DNA from: Bordetella genomosp. 11
GTDB lineage: Bacteria > Pseudomonadota > Gammaproteobacteria > Burkholderiales > Burkholderiaceae_B
DNA: 64,000 bases
Direction: 5' to 3'
Assembly (NCBI RefSeq): GCF_002261215.1
Contig: NZ_NEVS01000004.1
Span: 1,426,001 to 1,490,000 of the forward strand
The notes below the pieces were generated by a model. It did not search any database, was not told where the DNA came from, and saw only the letters and a program-made list of their open reading frames with translations. The translations under genes and the position numbers were made by a program. Of this stretch, positions 17,300-26,964 are shown piece after piece; the stretch's first letter is position 1; each line of letters starts with the position of its first letter.

Positions 17300-17977
17300 A
17301 TGGATAGAGCGGTGAAACGTGCGCCCAGGGAAGCCGGAACGCATTCCGACGCGCCTGGCGGCACGTCGGGTCTTACTACGCCGGGAAACGATCCCGCCAT
17401 GGGGGAAAACCTGCTGTCGCGCAAGCTGCGCCGGCTGCGGCGAGAGGCCCAGTTGACCCTCCAGCAGCTCAGCGCGCGCTGCGGGATTTCCGTGTCCACC
17501 TTGTCCAAGATCGAAAAGGGCCGGCTGTCGCCCACCTACGAAAAAATTGCCGCCCTGGCGCAAGGGCTGGACATACAGGTGGGCGAACTGTTCAACGACG
17601 AACCCCTGGCGGCCCCGACAGCGCGCCGCAGCGTGACGCGGCGCGGGCAGGGGGTGATACACGCCACCGCGCAATACGATTACGAAGTGCTGTGCGCCGA
17701 ACTGGCGCACAAACAGTTCGTGCCCTTGCTGGCAACCATCAAGGCTCGCACGCTGAAGGCATTCCCGGCGATGCTGCACCACGCCGGCGAAGAGTTCATC
17801 TACGTCCTGCACGGCAAGGTCACCGTGCACACCGAGCATTATCAACCGATGGAGCTGGGTGAAGGCGATTCCTGCTATTTCGACAGCACCATGGGTCACG
17901 CCTGCGTGGCAGGCGACGAAGACGCGCGGATCCTTTGGGTGTGTTCGAACGCCACGTTGCCCAAGGCGGCCGGATAG
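17300..17977 (+). CDS. XRE-family regulator with C-terminal cupin domain
   Basis: A 225-residue regulator. Residues about 37-95 form an XRE/Cro helix-turn-helix (LRRLRREAQLTLQQLSARCG, then SVSTLSKIEKGRLSPTYEKI). Residues about 135-215 form a small cupin barrel (HHAGEEFIYVLHGKVTVHTEHY, then LGEGDSCYFDSTMGHAC) that would bind a small ligand or metal. Such regulators commonly control amino-acid or polyamine catabolism. Its position divergent from the OCD-like gene suggests it controls that gene and itself through the dyads between them. A GGAAG site precedes the ATG. The first 33 residues are low-complexity, and a second possible start is the ATG at 17399. Confidence 0.85.
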   Translation: MDRAVKRAPREAGTHSDAPGGTSGLTTPGNDPAMGENLLSRKLRRLRREAQLTLQQLSARCGISVSTLSKIEKGRLSPTYEKIAALAQGLDIQVGELFNDEPLAAPTARRSVTRRGQGVIHATAQYDYEVLCAELAHKQFVPLLATIKARTLKAFPAMLHHAGEEFIYVLHGKVTVHTEHYQPMELGEGDSCYFDSTMGHACVAGDEDARILWVCSNATLPKAAG

Positions 17978-18000
17978 GGCTTTGCCGCCGCGCGCCGTCA

Positions 18001-18024
18001 GGCCAGGGCGCGCGCGCCCTGGCC
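18001..18024. terminator. Perfect 24-bp palindrome after the XRE-cupin gene
   Basis: GGCCAGGGCGCG is followed directly by its reverse complement, 23 bp after the stop codon. A transcript would form a very stable hairpin. There is no T-tract, so it may act as an RNA-end stabiliser or a factor-dependent stop. Confidence 0.45.
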
Positions 18025-18214
18025 GTGGCGCCGTCACCGCGGCCAGGACACGCGTTCAGCCGTCGGGCCACCACCGTTTGATGTACGGATCGGCCGGGTG
18101 CGCAACCGTCGTGCAAGTCGGCGTATCCTGATGCTGCGATGCAAGCTCCTTTCCCGCGGGCCGCGAGGCCGGGGACCGGTCCAGCGTACGTAGTGCCTCT
18201 TCGACGAGGTTCGC

Positions 18215-19435
18215 ATGCACAGGCGCATCTCCGCGACATCGTTGTTGCTGCTGGCCTTGGCCAGTGCATGCCAGAAGGCGCCCGAAGCGCCCACGCGCGA
18301 ACCTGTCGCCGTGACCGTGCTGACCGTGGCGCAGCGCGATACCCCCGTCGATTTCGAGTTCACCGCCCAGACGCAAAGCTCGCGCGAGGTGGAAATCCGC
18401 GCGCGCGTGGATGGCTTCCTGGACAAGCGCGTCTACGTGGAAGGGGATCTGGTGCGCGAAGGCCAGACGCTGTTCCTGATGGATCCCAAGCCTTTCCAGG
18501 CCGCGCTGCAGACGGCCAAGGGACAGCTCGCCCAGCAGCAGGCCCGCTGGACGGTGACGCGCGCAAACCTGGCGCGGGTGCGTCCGCTGGTCGCGCAGAA
18601 TGCGATCAGCAAGAAGGATCTGGACGATGCGGTGGGCAACGAGCAGGAGGCCGCCGCCGCCGTCATCGCGGCGCAGGGGCAGGTGCAGACGGCCGAGCTG
18701 AACCTGAGCTACACGACCATCAAATCGCCGCTGAACGGCCTATCCAGTTTCGCGCGGCAGCAGGACGGCAGCTATGTCACCGCGACCTCGCAGAGCCTGC
18801 TGACCTATGTCTACCAGGTCGACCCCATGTGGGTGAACTTCAGCATTTCCGAGAACGAGCTGCTGTCTTACCGCGACCAGATCGACAAGGGACGGCTGCG
18901 CTTTCCGCCCCGCAGCCAGTTCGACGTGTCCATCATCCAGGCCGATGGGTCCGTGTACCCCCAGGTCGGCCATATCGACTTCGCCAATCCGGCCTTCAGC
19001 ACGCAGACGGGAACTTTCCTGGTCCGCGCTTCGTTCGCCAATCCGGACGGCGTGCTGCGCCCGGGCCAGTTCGTGCGGGCGCGCGTGTCCGGCGCGGTCC
19101 GTCCCAATGCCATTCTGGTCCCGCAGCGGGCCGTGTTGCAGGGATCCAAGAGCCATTTCGTCTGGGTGGTGGGCAAGGACGGCAAGGCGCGCGAACGGGT
19201 GGTGGAGGTCGGCACGTGGCATGGGGATGACTGGTTCATCACCGAAGGCCTGCAGCCGGGCGAGCAGATCGTGGTCGATGGCGCGATCCGCGTCACGCCC
19301 GATGCGCCGCTGAAAATCACGGCCGGCGGTGCCGGCCAGGGGGGCGCGGACAGCGCCGGGACGAAGGGGCAGGGGGAAGGCGCAGCGGCGACGGCAGCAG
19401 GCAGCGGCAAGAATGCCGGTCCGGGGGCGAAATGA
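18215..19435 (+). CDS. RND efflux periplasmic adaptor (membrane fusion protein)
   Basis: A 406-residue AcrA-type adaptor lipoprotein (lipobox ASAC, Cys19). In order: a lipoyl/barrel-sandwich half (VEIRARVDGFLDKRVYVEGD, then LVREGQTLFLMDPKPFQA), an alpha-hairpin (about 100-160) and the second lipoyl half (LSYTTIKSPLNGL). A beta-barrel (VNFSISENELLSYRDQI) and a membrane-proximal domain (ILVPQRAVLQGSKSHFVWVV) follow. The last 45 residues are a glycine/alanine-rich tail. It links the inner-membrane RND pump to the outer-membrane channel encoded just downstream. Its stop overlaps the pump start (ATGA at 19432). No TetR or two-component regulator lies next to it. Confidence 0.92.
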   Translation: MHRRISATSLLLLALASACQKAPEAPTREPVAVTVLTVAQRDTPVDFEFTAQTQSSREVEIRARVDGFLDKRVYVEGDLVREGQTLFLMDPKPFQAALQTAKGQLAQQQARWTVTRANLARVRPLVAQNAISKKDLDDAVGNEQEAAAAVIAAQGQVQTAELNLSYTTIKSPLNGLSSFARQQDGSYVTATSQSLLTYVYQVDPMWVNFSISENELLSYRDQIDKGRLRFPPRSQFDVSIIQADGSVYPQVGHIDFANPAFSTQTGTFLVRASFANPDGVLRPGQFVRARVSGAVRPNAILVPQRAVLQGSKSHFVWVVGKDGKARERVVEVGTWHGDDWFITEGLQPGEQIVVDGAIRVTPDAPLKITAGGAGQGGADSAGTKGQGEGAAATAAGSGKNAGPGAK

Positions 19436-22400
19436 ATATTTCGCACTTCTGCATAGACCGTCCGATATTCGCGTCGGTGATTTCCATCGTCATCACCATC
19501 GCGGGCGCGGTCGCCATGCTGGTGTTGCCGGTTGCCCAGTATCCCGATATCACGCCGCCGCAGATCACCATCAGCGCCACCTATCCGGGGGCCAGCGCCG
19601 ACGTGGTGGCCAATAACGTCGCCGCGCCCATCGAGCAGCAGGTCAATGGCGCCGACAACTCGATCTACATGAATTCCTCCAGTTCCTCCACGGGGAACCT
19701 TACCGTCAACGTGTTTTTCGAGATCGGTACCAATCCCGAATTGGCGCAGGTCGATGTCCAGAACCGCGTGAACCTGGCCCTGCCGCAATTGCCGCAGTCG
19801 GTGCAGGCCCAGGGCGTGCAGGTGCAGAAGAAGTCCTCCGCCTTCATGATGGTGCTCGCGATCTATTCGCCCGATCAGCGCTACGACGCGACCTATATCG
19901 CCAACTACACCAACATCTATGTGCTGGATGCCATCAAGCGCATTTCGGGCGCCAACCAGTCGGCCATCTTCGGCACGCCCGACTACGCCATGCGGATCTG
20001 GCTCAAGCCGGACCGCATGGCGCAATTGAAAGTGACTGCCGCAGACGTGCAAAAGGCGGTGACGAACCAGAACGAACAATTCGCGGTGGGACGCATCGGG
20101 CAGTCGCCCACCGCCGGTCCGGTCGAACAATCCTTCGCGGTGACGACGCGTGGGCGCCTGACGGACCCGACGGAGTTCGAAAACATCATCATCCGCGCGG
20201 CCAGTAGCGGTGCCGCGATCGTGCGGCTCAAGGATATCGGCCGCGCGGAGCTGGGCCAGAAGGATTATTCGATCCGCAGCAGCTACCAGGGCAAGCCCGC
20301 GACCCTGATGGCGGTGTATCAGCAGCCGGGGGCCAATGCCCTGGATGTTTCGAAGCAAGTCCGCGCGACGCTGGCCCAATTGAAGAGCAGCTTCCCGGAG
20401 GGCCTGGAATACAGCATCGCGATGGACACCACCGAGTTCACGCGCGCGTCCATCAAGGATGTCATCAAGACCTTTTTCGAGGCACTGGTGCTGGTGGTGG
20501 TCGTGGTGTTCGTATTCCTGCAGAGCCTGCGCGCGACCCTGATCCCGATCGTCGCGGTGCCGGTATCCATCGTCGGTACCTGTGTCGGCATGCTGGCGCT
20601 GGATTTCTCCATCAATATGCTGACGCTGTTCGGCATGGTGCTGGCGATCGGTATCGTCGTGGACGATGCCATCGTGGTCATCGAGAACGTCGAACGCAAT
20701 ATGACGGAGCACAAGCTGGACCCGAAAGCGGCCGCCAAACGCGCCATGGACGAAGTCGCCGGGCCGGTGGTGGCCATCGTGCTGGTGCTCTGCGCGGTGT
20801 TCATCCCGGTGGCATTCATCGGCGGCATCACCGGCCAGATGTACAAACAGTTCGCCATCACCATCGCGATCTCGGTGATTATCTCCGGCGTGGTGGCCCT
20901 GACGCTTTCGCCGGCGCTGGCCGCCCTGCTGCTGCGCCCGGGACATCACGAGAAGAAAGGGTTTTTCCGCTGGTTCGAGCGGTTTTTCAGCCGGATGACG
21001 GAGGGCTATACCAACGCCGTGAAGTGGATGATCAAGCGCCTGGCGGTGGGGCTGATCGTGTTCGCCGGGCTGGTGGCGCTGGCCGTCGTCATGATGCGCA
21101 TCCTGCCGACCTCTTTCCTGCCGCCGGAGGACCAGGGTTATCTGCTGGGCCAGGTGATCATGCCCGACGCGGCCAGCCTGGATCGCACGGGGGCCGTGTC
21201 GCGGCGGGTCACGGATTACTTTCTCGATCAACCCGCCGTGGGCAGCGTGGCGATGGTGGACGGCTATAGCCTGCTGGATAGCCAGAACAAGAACAATGCC
21301 GCGACATTCTTCATCGGTTTCAAGAGCTTCGACGAACGCTACTCGTCGGAGAATATCCGTACGCAGAATGCCAGGGCCGTATTGCTGCGTGCCTACGAAA
21401 CCCTGTCGCGCGTGCAGGAAGGCATCGTGCTGCCCGTGAACCCGCCCTCGATCCCGGGCTTGGGCACCACCGGCGGCACGGAAGTCTGGATACAGAGCCA
21501 GGGCGATGCCACCATCGCCCAGATGGCCGCGATAGTGCAGGAATACATCGCCAAGGCGCAGGCGCGGCCGGAACTGGCGCGCGTGACCTCCACCTTCAAT
21601 GCGTCGTCCCAGCAGTTGCTGGTCGACGTCGATCGCGACAAATCCGAAACACTGGGCATCCCGGTCGAGGAGGTCTATAGCGCGATGCAGACCATGTTCG
21701 GCTCCCTGTATGTATCGCAGTTCAACCGGTCCAGCCGGCTCTGGCAGGTGATCCTCCAGGCAGATGCGTCGTACCGCCTGCGGCCGGAGGACCTGTCGCA
21801 GATCTATGTGCGCAGCAAGGCCGGCGATATGGTGCCGCTCAGCTCGATGGTAAGGACGCGCTACGTCACCGGTCCGGACCTGGTGACACGCTTCAATAAT
21901 TTTCCGGCCATCAAGGTGACCGTCAATGCCGCACCCGGCTTCAGCAGCGGGCAGGTGATGCAGGCGCTGGAGGAAACGGGCGCGCAGGTGCTGCCATCCG
22001 GCTACACGCTGGGATGGAGCGGCGAAGCCTATGAGGCCAGGAAGGCGGGCAATACCTCGGTCCTGGTCTTCGCCTTCGGCCTGGTCATGGTGTTTCTGAT
22101 CCTGGCGGCCCAGTACGAAAAATGGAGCCTGCCTCTGGGCGTGCTGATGACCGTGCCGTTCGCGCTGTTCGGCGCGCTGGCGGCGACGCTGTTGCGCGGA
22201 CTGGAAAACGATGTGTATTTCCAGATCGGCCTGACCATGCTGGTGGCACTGGCGGCGAAGAACGCAATCCTGATCTTCGAGTTTGCCGTATTGAACCGCC
22301 AATCCGGCGCATCGGTGTTCGATGCCGCGGTCAGGGCGGCCAACGAACGCCTGCGTCCCATCGTCATGACGTCCCTGGCCTTCATCCTGGGCTGCGTGCC

Positions 22401-22683
22401 GCTGGCGCTCGCCACCGGGGCCGCCGCCAACAGCCGGCATTCGATCGGGACCGGCGTGATCGGCGGGATGCTGGGCGCGACGGCCATCGCCGTCTTCTTT
22501 ATTCCCATGTTCTTCTACGTCCTGGAGAAATTCTCGGAACGCAAGAGCGACGATAGCAAGGCACCCGAGCCGCCGGCGCCGCAGGGTTCCCCGCCCATGC
22601 CTTCCGGAGGCTCGCCGGTTCCCGGCGCGCATGGCGCGGCCAGTGCCGGGCTGCGGCCGTCCGCGCAGCGGGAGGAGGAATGA
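19432..22683 (+). CDS. RND multidrug efflux permease (HAE1 family)
   Basis: A 1083-residue AcrB/MexB-type proton-driven pump, the expected length for HAE1 plus a long tail. It starts MNISHFCIDRPIFASVISI and has two sets of transmembrane helices around two large periplasmic loops. TM4 carries the proton-relay pair of aspartates in GMVLAIGIVVDDAIVVIEN. TM10-12 include LMVALAAKNAILIFEFA and the C-terminal MLGATAIAVFFIPMFFYVL. The final 50 residues are proline/glycine/serine-rich and variable. It overlaps the adaptor gene by 4 bp and is followed directly by the outer-membrane factor. Substrates cannot be predicted from sequence. Confidence 0.95.
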   Translation: MNISHFCIDRPIFASVISIVITIAGAVAMLVLPVAQYPDITPPQITISATYPGASADVVANNVAAPIEQQVNGADNSIYMNSSSSSTGNLTVNVFFEIGTNPELAQVDVQNRVNLALPQLPQSVQAQGVQVQKKSSAFMMVLAIYSPDQRYDATYIANYTNIYVLDAIKRISGANQSAIFGTPDYAMRIWLKPDRMAQLKVTAADVQKAVTNQNEQFAVGRIGQSPTAGPVEQSFAVTTRGRLTDPTEFENIIIRAASSGAAIVRLKDIGRAELGQKDYSIRSSYQGKPATLMAVYQQPGANALDVSKQVRATLAQLKSSFPEGLEYSIAMDTTEFTRASIKDVIKTFFEALVLVVVVVFVFLQSLRATLIPIVAVPVSIVGTCVGMLALDFSINMLTLFGMVLAIGIVVDDAIVVIENVERNMTEHKLDPKAAAKRAMDEVAGPVVAIVLVLCAVFIPVAFIGGITGQMYKQFAITIAISVIISGVVALTLSPALAALLLRPGHHEKKGFFRWFERFFSRMTEGYTNAVKWMIKRLAVGLIVFAGLVALAVVMMRILPTSFLPPEDQGYLLGQVIMPDAASLDRTGAVSRRVTDYFLDQPAVGSVAMVDGYSLLDSQNKNNAATFFIGFKSFDERYSSENIRTQNARAVLLRAYETLSRVQEGIVLPVNPPSIPGLGTTGGTEVWIQSQGDATIAQMAAIVQEYIAKAQARPELARVTSTFNASSQQLLVDVDRDKSETLGIPVEEVYSAMQTMFGSLYVSQFNRSSRLWQVILQADASYRLRPEDLSQIYVRSKAGDMVPLSSMVRTRYVTGPDLVTRFNNFPAIKVTVNAAPGFSSGQVMQALEETGAQVLPSGYTLGWSGEAYEARKAGNTSVLVFAFGLVMVFLILAAQYEKWSLPLGVLMTVPFALFGALAATLLRGLENDVYFQIGLTMLVALAAKNAILIFEFAVLNRQSGASVFDAAVRAANERLRPIVMTSLAFILGCVPLALATGAAANSRHSIGTGVIGGMLGATAIAVFFIPMFFYVLEKFSERKSDDSKAPEPPAPQGSPPMPSGGSPVPGAHGAASAGLRPSAQREEE

Positions 22684-22684
22684 T

Positions 22685-24133
22685 ATGCGCGCGTCGGCCG
22701 CCTCGCTGGTGACGTGCATCCTGCTGAGCGGCTGCCTGGTGGGGCCGGACTATAAGCGGCCGGAGGTCGATACGCCGCAGGCATTCCGCTTCGCCGACGG
22801 CGAAGCCCGCCAGGTCGTGGACACCCTGTGGTGGCAGCAGTTCCGGGATCCCGCGCTGGATGCCCTGATCGCCACCGCGTTGGCGCAGAACAAGGACGTG
22901 AAAATCGCGGCGGCGCGTATCGAGCAATATCTGGGGCAATTGCAAACCACGCGCGCGCAGCTGTTCCCGCAATTGGGCGCGGACGCGCAGGCCGGAAGGC
23001 AACGGCTGCCCATCGGCTCGGCCAATCTGCCGGAGAACACCGGGCCGGTATTCAACCAGTATTCGGCCACGCTATCGGCGTCCTGGGAGCTCGATGTCTT
23101 CGGCCGGCTGCGCCGGCAGACCGAGGCCGCGCGCGCCATGCTGCTGGCCACGGAGGAAGGGCGGCGCGCGACCATCCTGGCGCTGGTGGCGTCGGTGGCG
23201 TCGTCCTATATCAATCTGGTGTCGCTGGACCGGCAACTGGACATCGCCCATGCGACGGCGGCCAGCCGCGCCGAGTCGGTGCGCATTTTCACGCTGCGCT
23301 ACAGCTACGGAGAAGTGTCGGAGATGGAGCTGGCGCAGAGCCAATCCGAATACCAGGCCGCGTTGGCGACCATCCCGCAGCTGGAACTGCAGATCGCGCA
23401 GCAGGAAGACGCGCTCTCCATTCTGCTGGGCCGCAATCCCGAAGCCGTGCCGCGCGATCGCGTCCTGGACCAGCTGGCGCTGCCGGAGATCCCCGCCGGC
23501 CTGCCGTCGGAACTGCTGACGCGGCGGCCCGACCTGCGGCAGGCGGAGCAGAACCTGATCGCGGCCAACGCGCTGATCGGCGCGGCCCGGGCGCTGTATT
23601 TCCCGTCCATTTCGCTGACCGGGGCTTTCGGCACGGCCAGCGGCCAATTCTCCAACCTGTTCACCGGCGCATCGCGAGTGTGGTCGTTCGCCGGTGCCGT
23701 TACCGTACCCATCTTCACCGCCGGCGCGATCGGCGGCCAGGTGCGCCAGGCCGAGGCGCAGCACCAGCAGATCCTCCTCGAGTACGAGAAAGCCATCCAG
23801 GTCGCTTTCCAGGAGGTATCCGACTCGCTCATCGGCTTGCGCAAAACGCGCGAGGCCCTGGTCGTGCAGGGCCGCCAGGTGGAAGCGCTGGGGCGCTACG
23901 CGCGGCTGGCCCGCTTACGCTACGAGGGCGGGTACACGAGCTATATCGAGGTGCTGGACGCCGAGCGCAGCCTGTTCAATGCGCAATTGACGCAGGCGCA
24001 GACGCAGGGCGCCGTGTTCGCCTCGATGGTGCAGCTGTACAAGGCGATGGGTGGGGGTTGGGTCATGACCGCGGAGGGCATGACGGTCGTCGGCGCTACG
24101 GCGGCACCGCCGCGTGCCGCGGCTTCGCCTTGA
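22685..24133 (+). CDS. Outer-membrane efflux lipoprotein (NodT/OprM family)
   Basis: A 482-residue TolC-like channel with a lipoprotein signal (LLSGCLVGPDYKRP, Cys at about residue 18). The duplicated helical-hairpin pattern of the family is visible: WWQQFRDPALDALIATALAQNKDVKIAAARI, given here only as a landmark at about residues 44-74, and AEAQHQQILLEYEKAIQVAF in the second repeat. LPSELLTRRPDLRQAEQNL is a family hallmark. The ATG at 22685 follows a GGAGGAATGAT site formed by the end of the pump gene. It completes a tripartite adaptor-pump-channel operon and meets the ClC gene tail-to-tail, 16 bp away. Confidence 0.92.
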   Translation: MRASAASLVTCILLSGCLVGPDYKRPEVDTPQAFRFADGEARQVVDTLWWQQFRDPALDALIATALAQNKDVKIAAARIEQYLGQLQTTRAQLFPQLGADAQAGRQRLPIGSANLPENTGPVFNQYSATLSASWELDVFGRLRRQTEAARAMLLATEEGRRATILALVASVASSYINLVSLDRQLDIAHATAASRAESVRIFTLRYSYGEVSEMELAQSQSEYQAALATIPQLELQIAQQEDALSILLGRNPEAVPRDRVLDQLALPEIPAGLPSELLTRRPDLRQAEQNLIAANALIGAARALYFPSISLTGAFGTASGQFSNLFTGASRVWSFAGAVTVPIFTAGAIGGQVRQAEAQHQQILLEYEKAIQVAFQEVSDSLIGLRKTREALVVQGRQVEALGRYARLARLRYEGGYTSYIEVLDAERSLFNAQLTQAQTQGAVFASMVQLYKAMGGGWVMTAEGMTVVGATAAPPRAAASP

Positions 24134-24149
24134 GTGGGGCGGCCTGTTC

Positions 24150-25934
24150 CTATGCGCGGTGTGCCTTCGCGAACCGTTGCCGCAGCCGGTGCAGGGGCGT
24201 GCGGCGGAAGGTTTCGTAGCGTTCTTCCTCTTCGGAGAATGCCAGCGACGGCTTGACCAGATCGCTGCGGCTGATCACGCCCACCAGGCGCCGCGACTGG
24301 GCGTCCGTCACGACCGGCACGCGTTCCAGCCCATGCACCGCCAGGCGGTTGGCGACGGTACGGCAGGTTTCGCCCGGCAGGGCCATGATGGGCACATTCG
24401 CGCCGAACAGGTCGGCCATGCGGTGGGCCTGCGGATTGGCCAGGCCTTGCAGCAGCGTATCGCGTTCGATCATCCCGACCAGCGCGCCATCGCGCACGAC
24501 GGGGTATGCACGATGCGTCTGTTGCGCGCCGAAGGAGGTCTCCAGCGCGTCGCGCAGCCGCGTATCGGCGTCGACGGTGCGCGGGTCGCGCGTCATGACC
24601 TCGTGCACGAAGTGGCGCTCCAGCGGATCGATGCCGTATTCGCGGTAGATGTGATAGCCGCGCCGGGCGATTTTCTCCGTCAGGATGGAGCGGCGCATCA
24701 CCAGCACCGTGAACCCGTATGCGCAGGCCGAGGCCGTCAGCAAGGGCAACAGGGCATTGATGTCGTGCGTCAACTCGAAGGCGAACAGTACCGACATGAT
24801 GGGCGCGCGCATCATCCCGCCCAGCGTCGCGGCCATGAAAATCATCGGCCACAAGGCGGGTTGGCCGCCCGGCATGTACGGGCCGGCCACCGCGCCCACC
24901 GCGGCGCCCATCATCAGCAAGGGGGCAAGTACCCCACCCGAGGTTCCGGAAGCCAGGGAGATCACCCAGATCGCCGCCTTGACCAGGATCAGGCCGACGA
25001 CCACGCCGACGGCGAGATTGTTGTGCAGCAGGTCGCCGATGACGTCGTAGCCCACCCCCAGCGCCCGCGGCTGGAAATAGCCGCCGATGCCGATCGCCAG
25101 GCCGCCCAGCGCCGGCCACCACATCCAGTGAAAGGGCAGCTTCAGGAACAGGTCTTCCATCTTGTACAGCGACGTGGACAGCCCCCAGGACAAGGCACCC
25201 GTGACCACGCCGGCGATGGCGCAGGCGATCAGCCCGACCGGGCCGAGTACCTCCGTCTGCAGCGGGAACAGCGCGCCGCCCTCCATCACCAGGGGACGGC
25301 AGAAGCCCGCCACCGCGCAGGCGATGGCAACCGGCAGCAGGCTGCGGGGCCGCAGTTCGAACAGCAGCAGCTCCACGGCCAGCATGACCGCCGCGATGGG
25401 CGTGCCGAACACGGCCGTCATGCCGGCGGTGGCGCCCGCCACCAGCAAGGTCTTGCGTTCGGCGCCGGTCAGGTGAAAGTACTGGGCGATCAGCGAACCG
25501 ATGGCGCCGCCGGTCATGATGATGGGGCCTTCGGCGCCGAAGGGGCCGCCGCTGCCGATGGCGATCGCCGACGACAGTGGCTTGAGGACGGCGACCTTGG
25601 GCGACATCCTGCTCTTGCCGAACAGGATGGCTTCGATGGCCTCCGGGATACCGTGGCCGCGGATCTTTTCCGTGCCGTAGCGGGCGATCAGGCCGATGAT
25701 CAGGCCGCCGGCCGCCGGAATGACGACGACCCACAGCCCGAGGGTATTGTCGGCGGGCGATCGGGCCTGCAGCGATACCGTCTGGAAGAAAAACAGGTTG
25801 GTGAAGAAAGCGATCAGCCGCAGCAAACAGTACGCGGTCAGCGTACTGAGCATGCCGATGACCGCTGCGATCGCCGCGATGCGCAGCAGACGGGCGCTGG
25901 CGGCGAAATCGCCCATGGATTTAGCTTCGTGCAC
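24150..25934 (-). CDS. ClC-family chloride channel/transporter with CBS domains
   Basis: An inner-membrane ClC protein of about 594 residues. The ion-path signatures are present: GSGGPFGAEGPIIMTGGAIGS, which contains the gating glutamate, a GTPIAAVMLAVELLL block and SLASGTSGGVLAPLLMMGAAVG. Its C-terminal 130 residues hold two CBS modules (VMTRDPRTVDADTRLRDALE and a second ending RRLVGVISRSDLVK), which usually sense nucleotides. The start is uncertain. I give a GTG just ahead of the first helix. The longer GTG at 26018 has no ribosome-binding site, and the ATG at 25916 is also possible. Members may be Cl-/H+ exchangers or fluoride- or nitrate-selective; the sequence here does not decide. Confidence 0.88.
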   Translation of the reverse strand: MHEAKSMGDFAASARLLRIAAIAAVIGMLSTLTAYCLLRLIAFFTNLFFFQTVSLQARSPADNTLGLWVVVIPAAGGLIIGLIARYGTEKIRGHGIPEAIEAILFGKSRMSPKVAVLKPLSSAIAIGSGGPFGAEGPIIMTGGAIGSLIAQYFHLTGAERKTLLVAGATAGMTAVFGTPIAAVMLAVELLLFELRPRSLLPVAIACAVAGFCRPLVMEGGALFPLQTEVLGPVGLIACAIAGVVTGALSWGLSTSLYKMEDLFLKLPFHWMWWPALGGLAIGIGGYFQPRALGVGYDVIGDLLHNNLAVGVVVGLILVKAAIWVISLASGTSGGVLAPLLMMGAAVGAVAGPYMPGGQPALWPMIFMAATLGGMMRAPIMSVLFAFELTHDINALLPLLTASACAYGFTVLVMRRSILTEKIARRGYHIYREYGIDPLERHFVHEVMTRDPRTVDADTRLRDALETSFGAQQTHRAYPVVRDGALVGMIERDTLLQGLANPQAHRMADLFGANVPIMALPGETCRTVANRLAVHGLERVPVVTDAQSRRLVGVISRSDLVKPSLAFSEEEERYETFRRTPLHRLRQRFAKAHRA

Positions 25935-26070
25935 GTTGATTCCAGGAGTTCGACGGGAAGGGGGCAAGCGCGCGTCCGGCGCCTGGGGCGGCGCGTAATA
26001 AGGAGAAAAAGGGGGCACGTATCGCGACGGCGACGGCAGCGCACGGACCGGTCGCCGGTCCGCTGTTATT

Positions 26071-26087
26071 ATATCGTACTACGATGT
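26071..26087. promoter_or_regulatory. Dyad in the ClC / DUF3348 divergent promoter region
   Basis: TCGTACTACGA is a perfect inverted repeat around one base (26074-26084), extending imperfectly to 26071-26087, in an AT-rich patch of otherwise GC-rich sequence. It lies between the ClC gene and the DUF3348-led operon and is a candidate operator for either. No regulator gene is adjacent. Confidence 0.35.
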
Positions 26088-26205
26088 ATTTAATACCGCT
26101 TCGGCGGAAAGCCGTGCCGCCACCCGGGCACCCCGGGGTGAAGAGACGGGTGCCTGTCCCCGGCGTTTAGGCGCCGTGTAAACTGGCGGATTTTGATTCG
26201 GCGCT

Positions 26206-26952
26206 ATGGATCCAGCCCCCCGGCGCACCGGCCTGAGCGGACCGAACCTGGTCCGCCTGCTTACCCGCCTGACGGATATCGACGTTTCGGAACCCAGGCA
26301 GTCCCTGGCGGACCGGCTCAGCCTTTGGCTGGGCTGGACGGACGCGATCGCGCTGTCCACCGTGCTGAACAGCAACCCACCCGCGGCCGGCGAAGCGGCG
26401 GGCGAAACCGATAGCGCCGAAGAGCAGGAGTGTGCCCGCGTGCGGACCGCGCTGGCCAACGCCATTACCGAAAAAAACCGCGCGCCCAAGGGGGCGGACA
26501 GCCACCCGCGCAACCGGGCCCTGGCGCCGGCCTCGCCAGCCAGGGCCCCCGTCGACTATGCCATTTATCGCCAACGCTATCTTTCACTGCAGCAGACCAT
26601 GGAAACCGGCATCGCCGGCCTGCGCGCCCGGCTGCGCACCGCGATGGCCGGCAGGACGCCGGCCATGACGCAACTGGCCGCCGTCGACGCGATCATGGAA
26701 CAGGCGCTGGGCGCGCGCGAGCACAACGCACTGGCGGCCGTGCCAGGGCTGCTCGAAACCCATTTCCACCGCCTGCGCCGCGCCGAGGCGGCCGCCCTGG
26801 CCGAGGCGGAGTCCAACGGCCAGGCGGCGGTCGCCAAGCCTGGCGCCTGGCTGGATGTCTTTCGCCAGGATATGCGCGGCGTACTGCTCGCCGAACTGGA
26901 TATTCGTTTTCAGCCTGTCGAAGGCCTGCTCGCGGCGCTCCGCGCCAGCTAA
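26206..26952 (+). CDS. DUF3348 protein, first gene of the Zorya-like motor operon
   Basis: A 248-residue cytoplasmic protein with the DUF3348 N-terminal pattern (RTGLSGPNLVRLLTRLTDID, then SLADRLSLWLGWTDAIALS), which is confined largely to Burkholderiales. It is mostly helical. The middle (YRQRYLSLQQTMETGIAGLR) and the C-terminal part (EQALGAREHNALAAVPGLLE) look like helical bundles. No catalytic motif or membrane segment is seen. It sits 12 bp before the MotA-like gene and is co-directional with the whole operon. Its constant company with the motor genes suggests a regulator, assembly factor or effector of the motor, but nothing in the sequence settles which. Confidence 0.8.
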   Translation: MDPAPRRTGLSGPNLVRLLTRLTDIDVSEPRQSLADRLSLWLGWTDAIALSTVLNSNPPAAGEAAGETDSAEEQECARVRTALANAITEKNRAPKGADSHPRNRALAPASPARAPVDYAIYRQRYLSLQQTMETGIAGLRARLRTAMAGRTPAMTQLAAVDAIMEQALGAREHNALAAVPGLLETHFHRLRRAEAAALAEAESNGQAAVAKPGAWLDVFRQDMRGVLLAELDIRFQPVEGLLAALRAS

Positions 26953-26964
26953 ACCCGGGATGTC

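Noticed and set aside
18868..22719. A 1283-codon open frame on the minus strand, antisense to the RND pump and adaptor
   Set aside because: It lies entirely opposite two well-recognised genes, is rich in histidine, arginine and glutamine as expected of a high-GC shadow frame, and has no family resemblance or ribosome-binding site.
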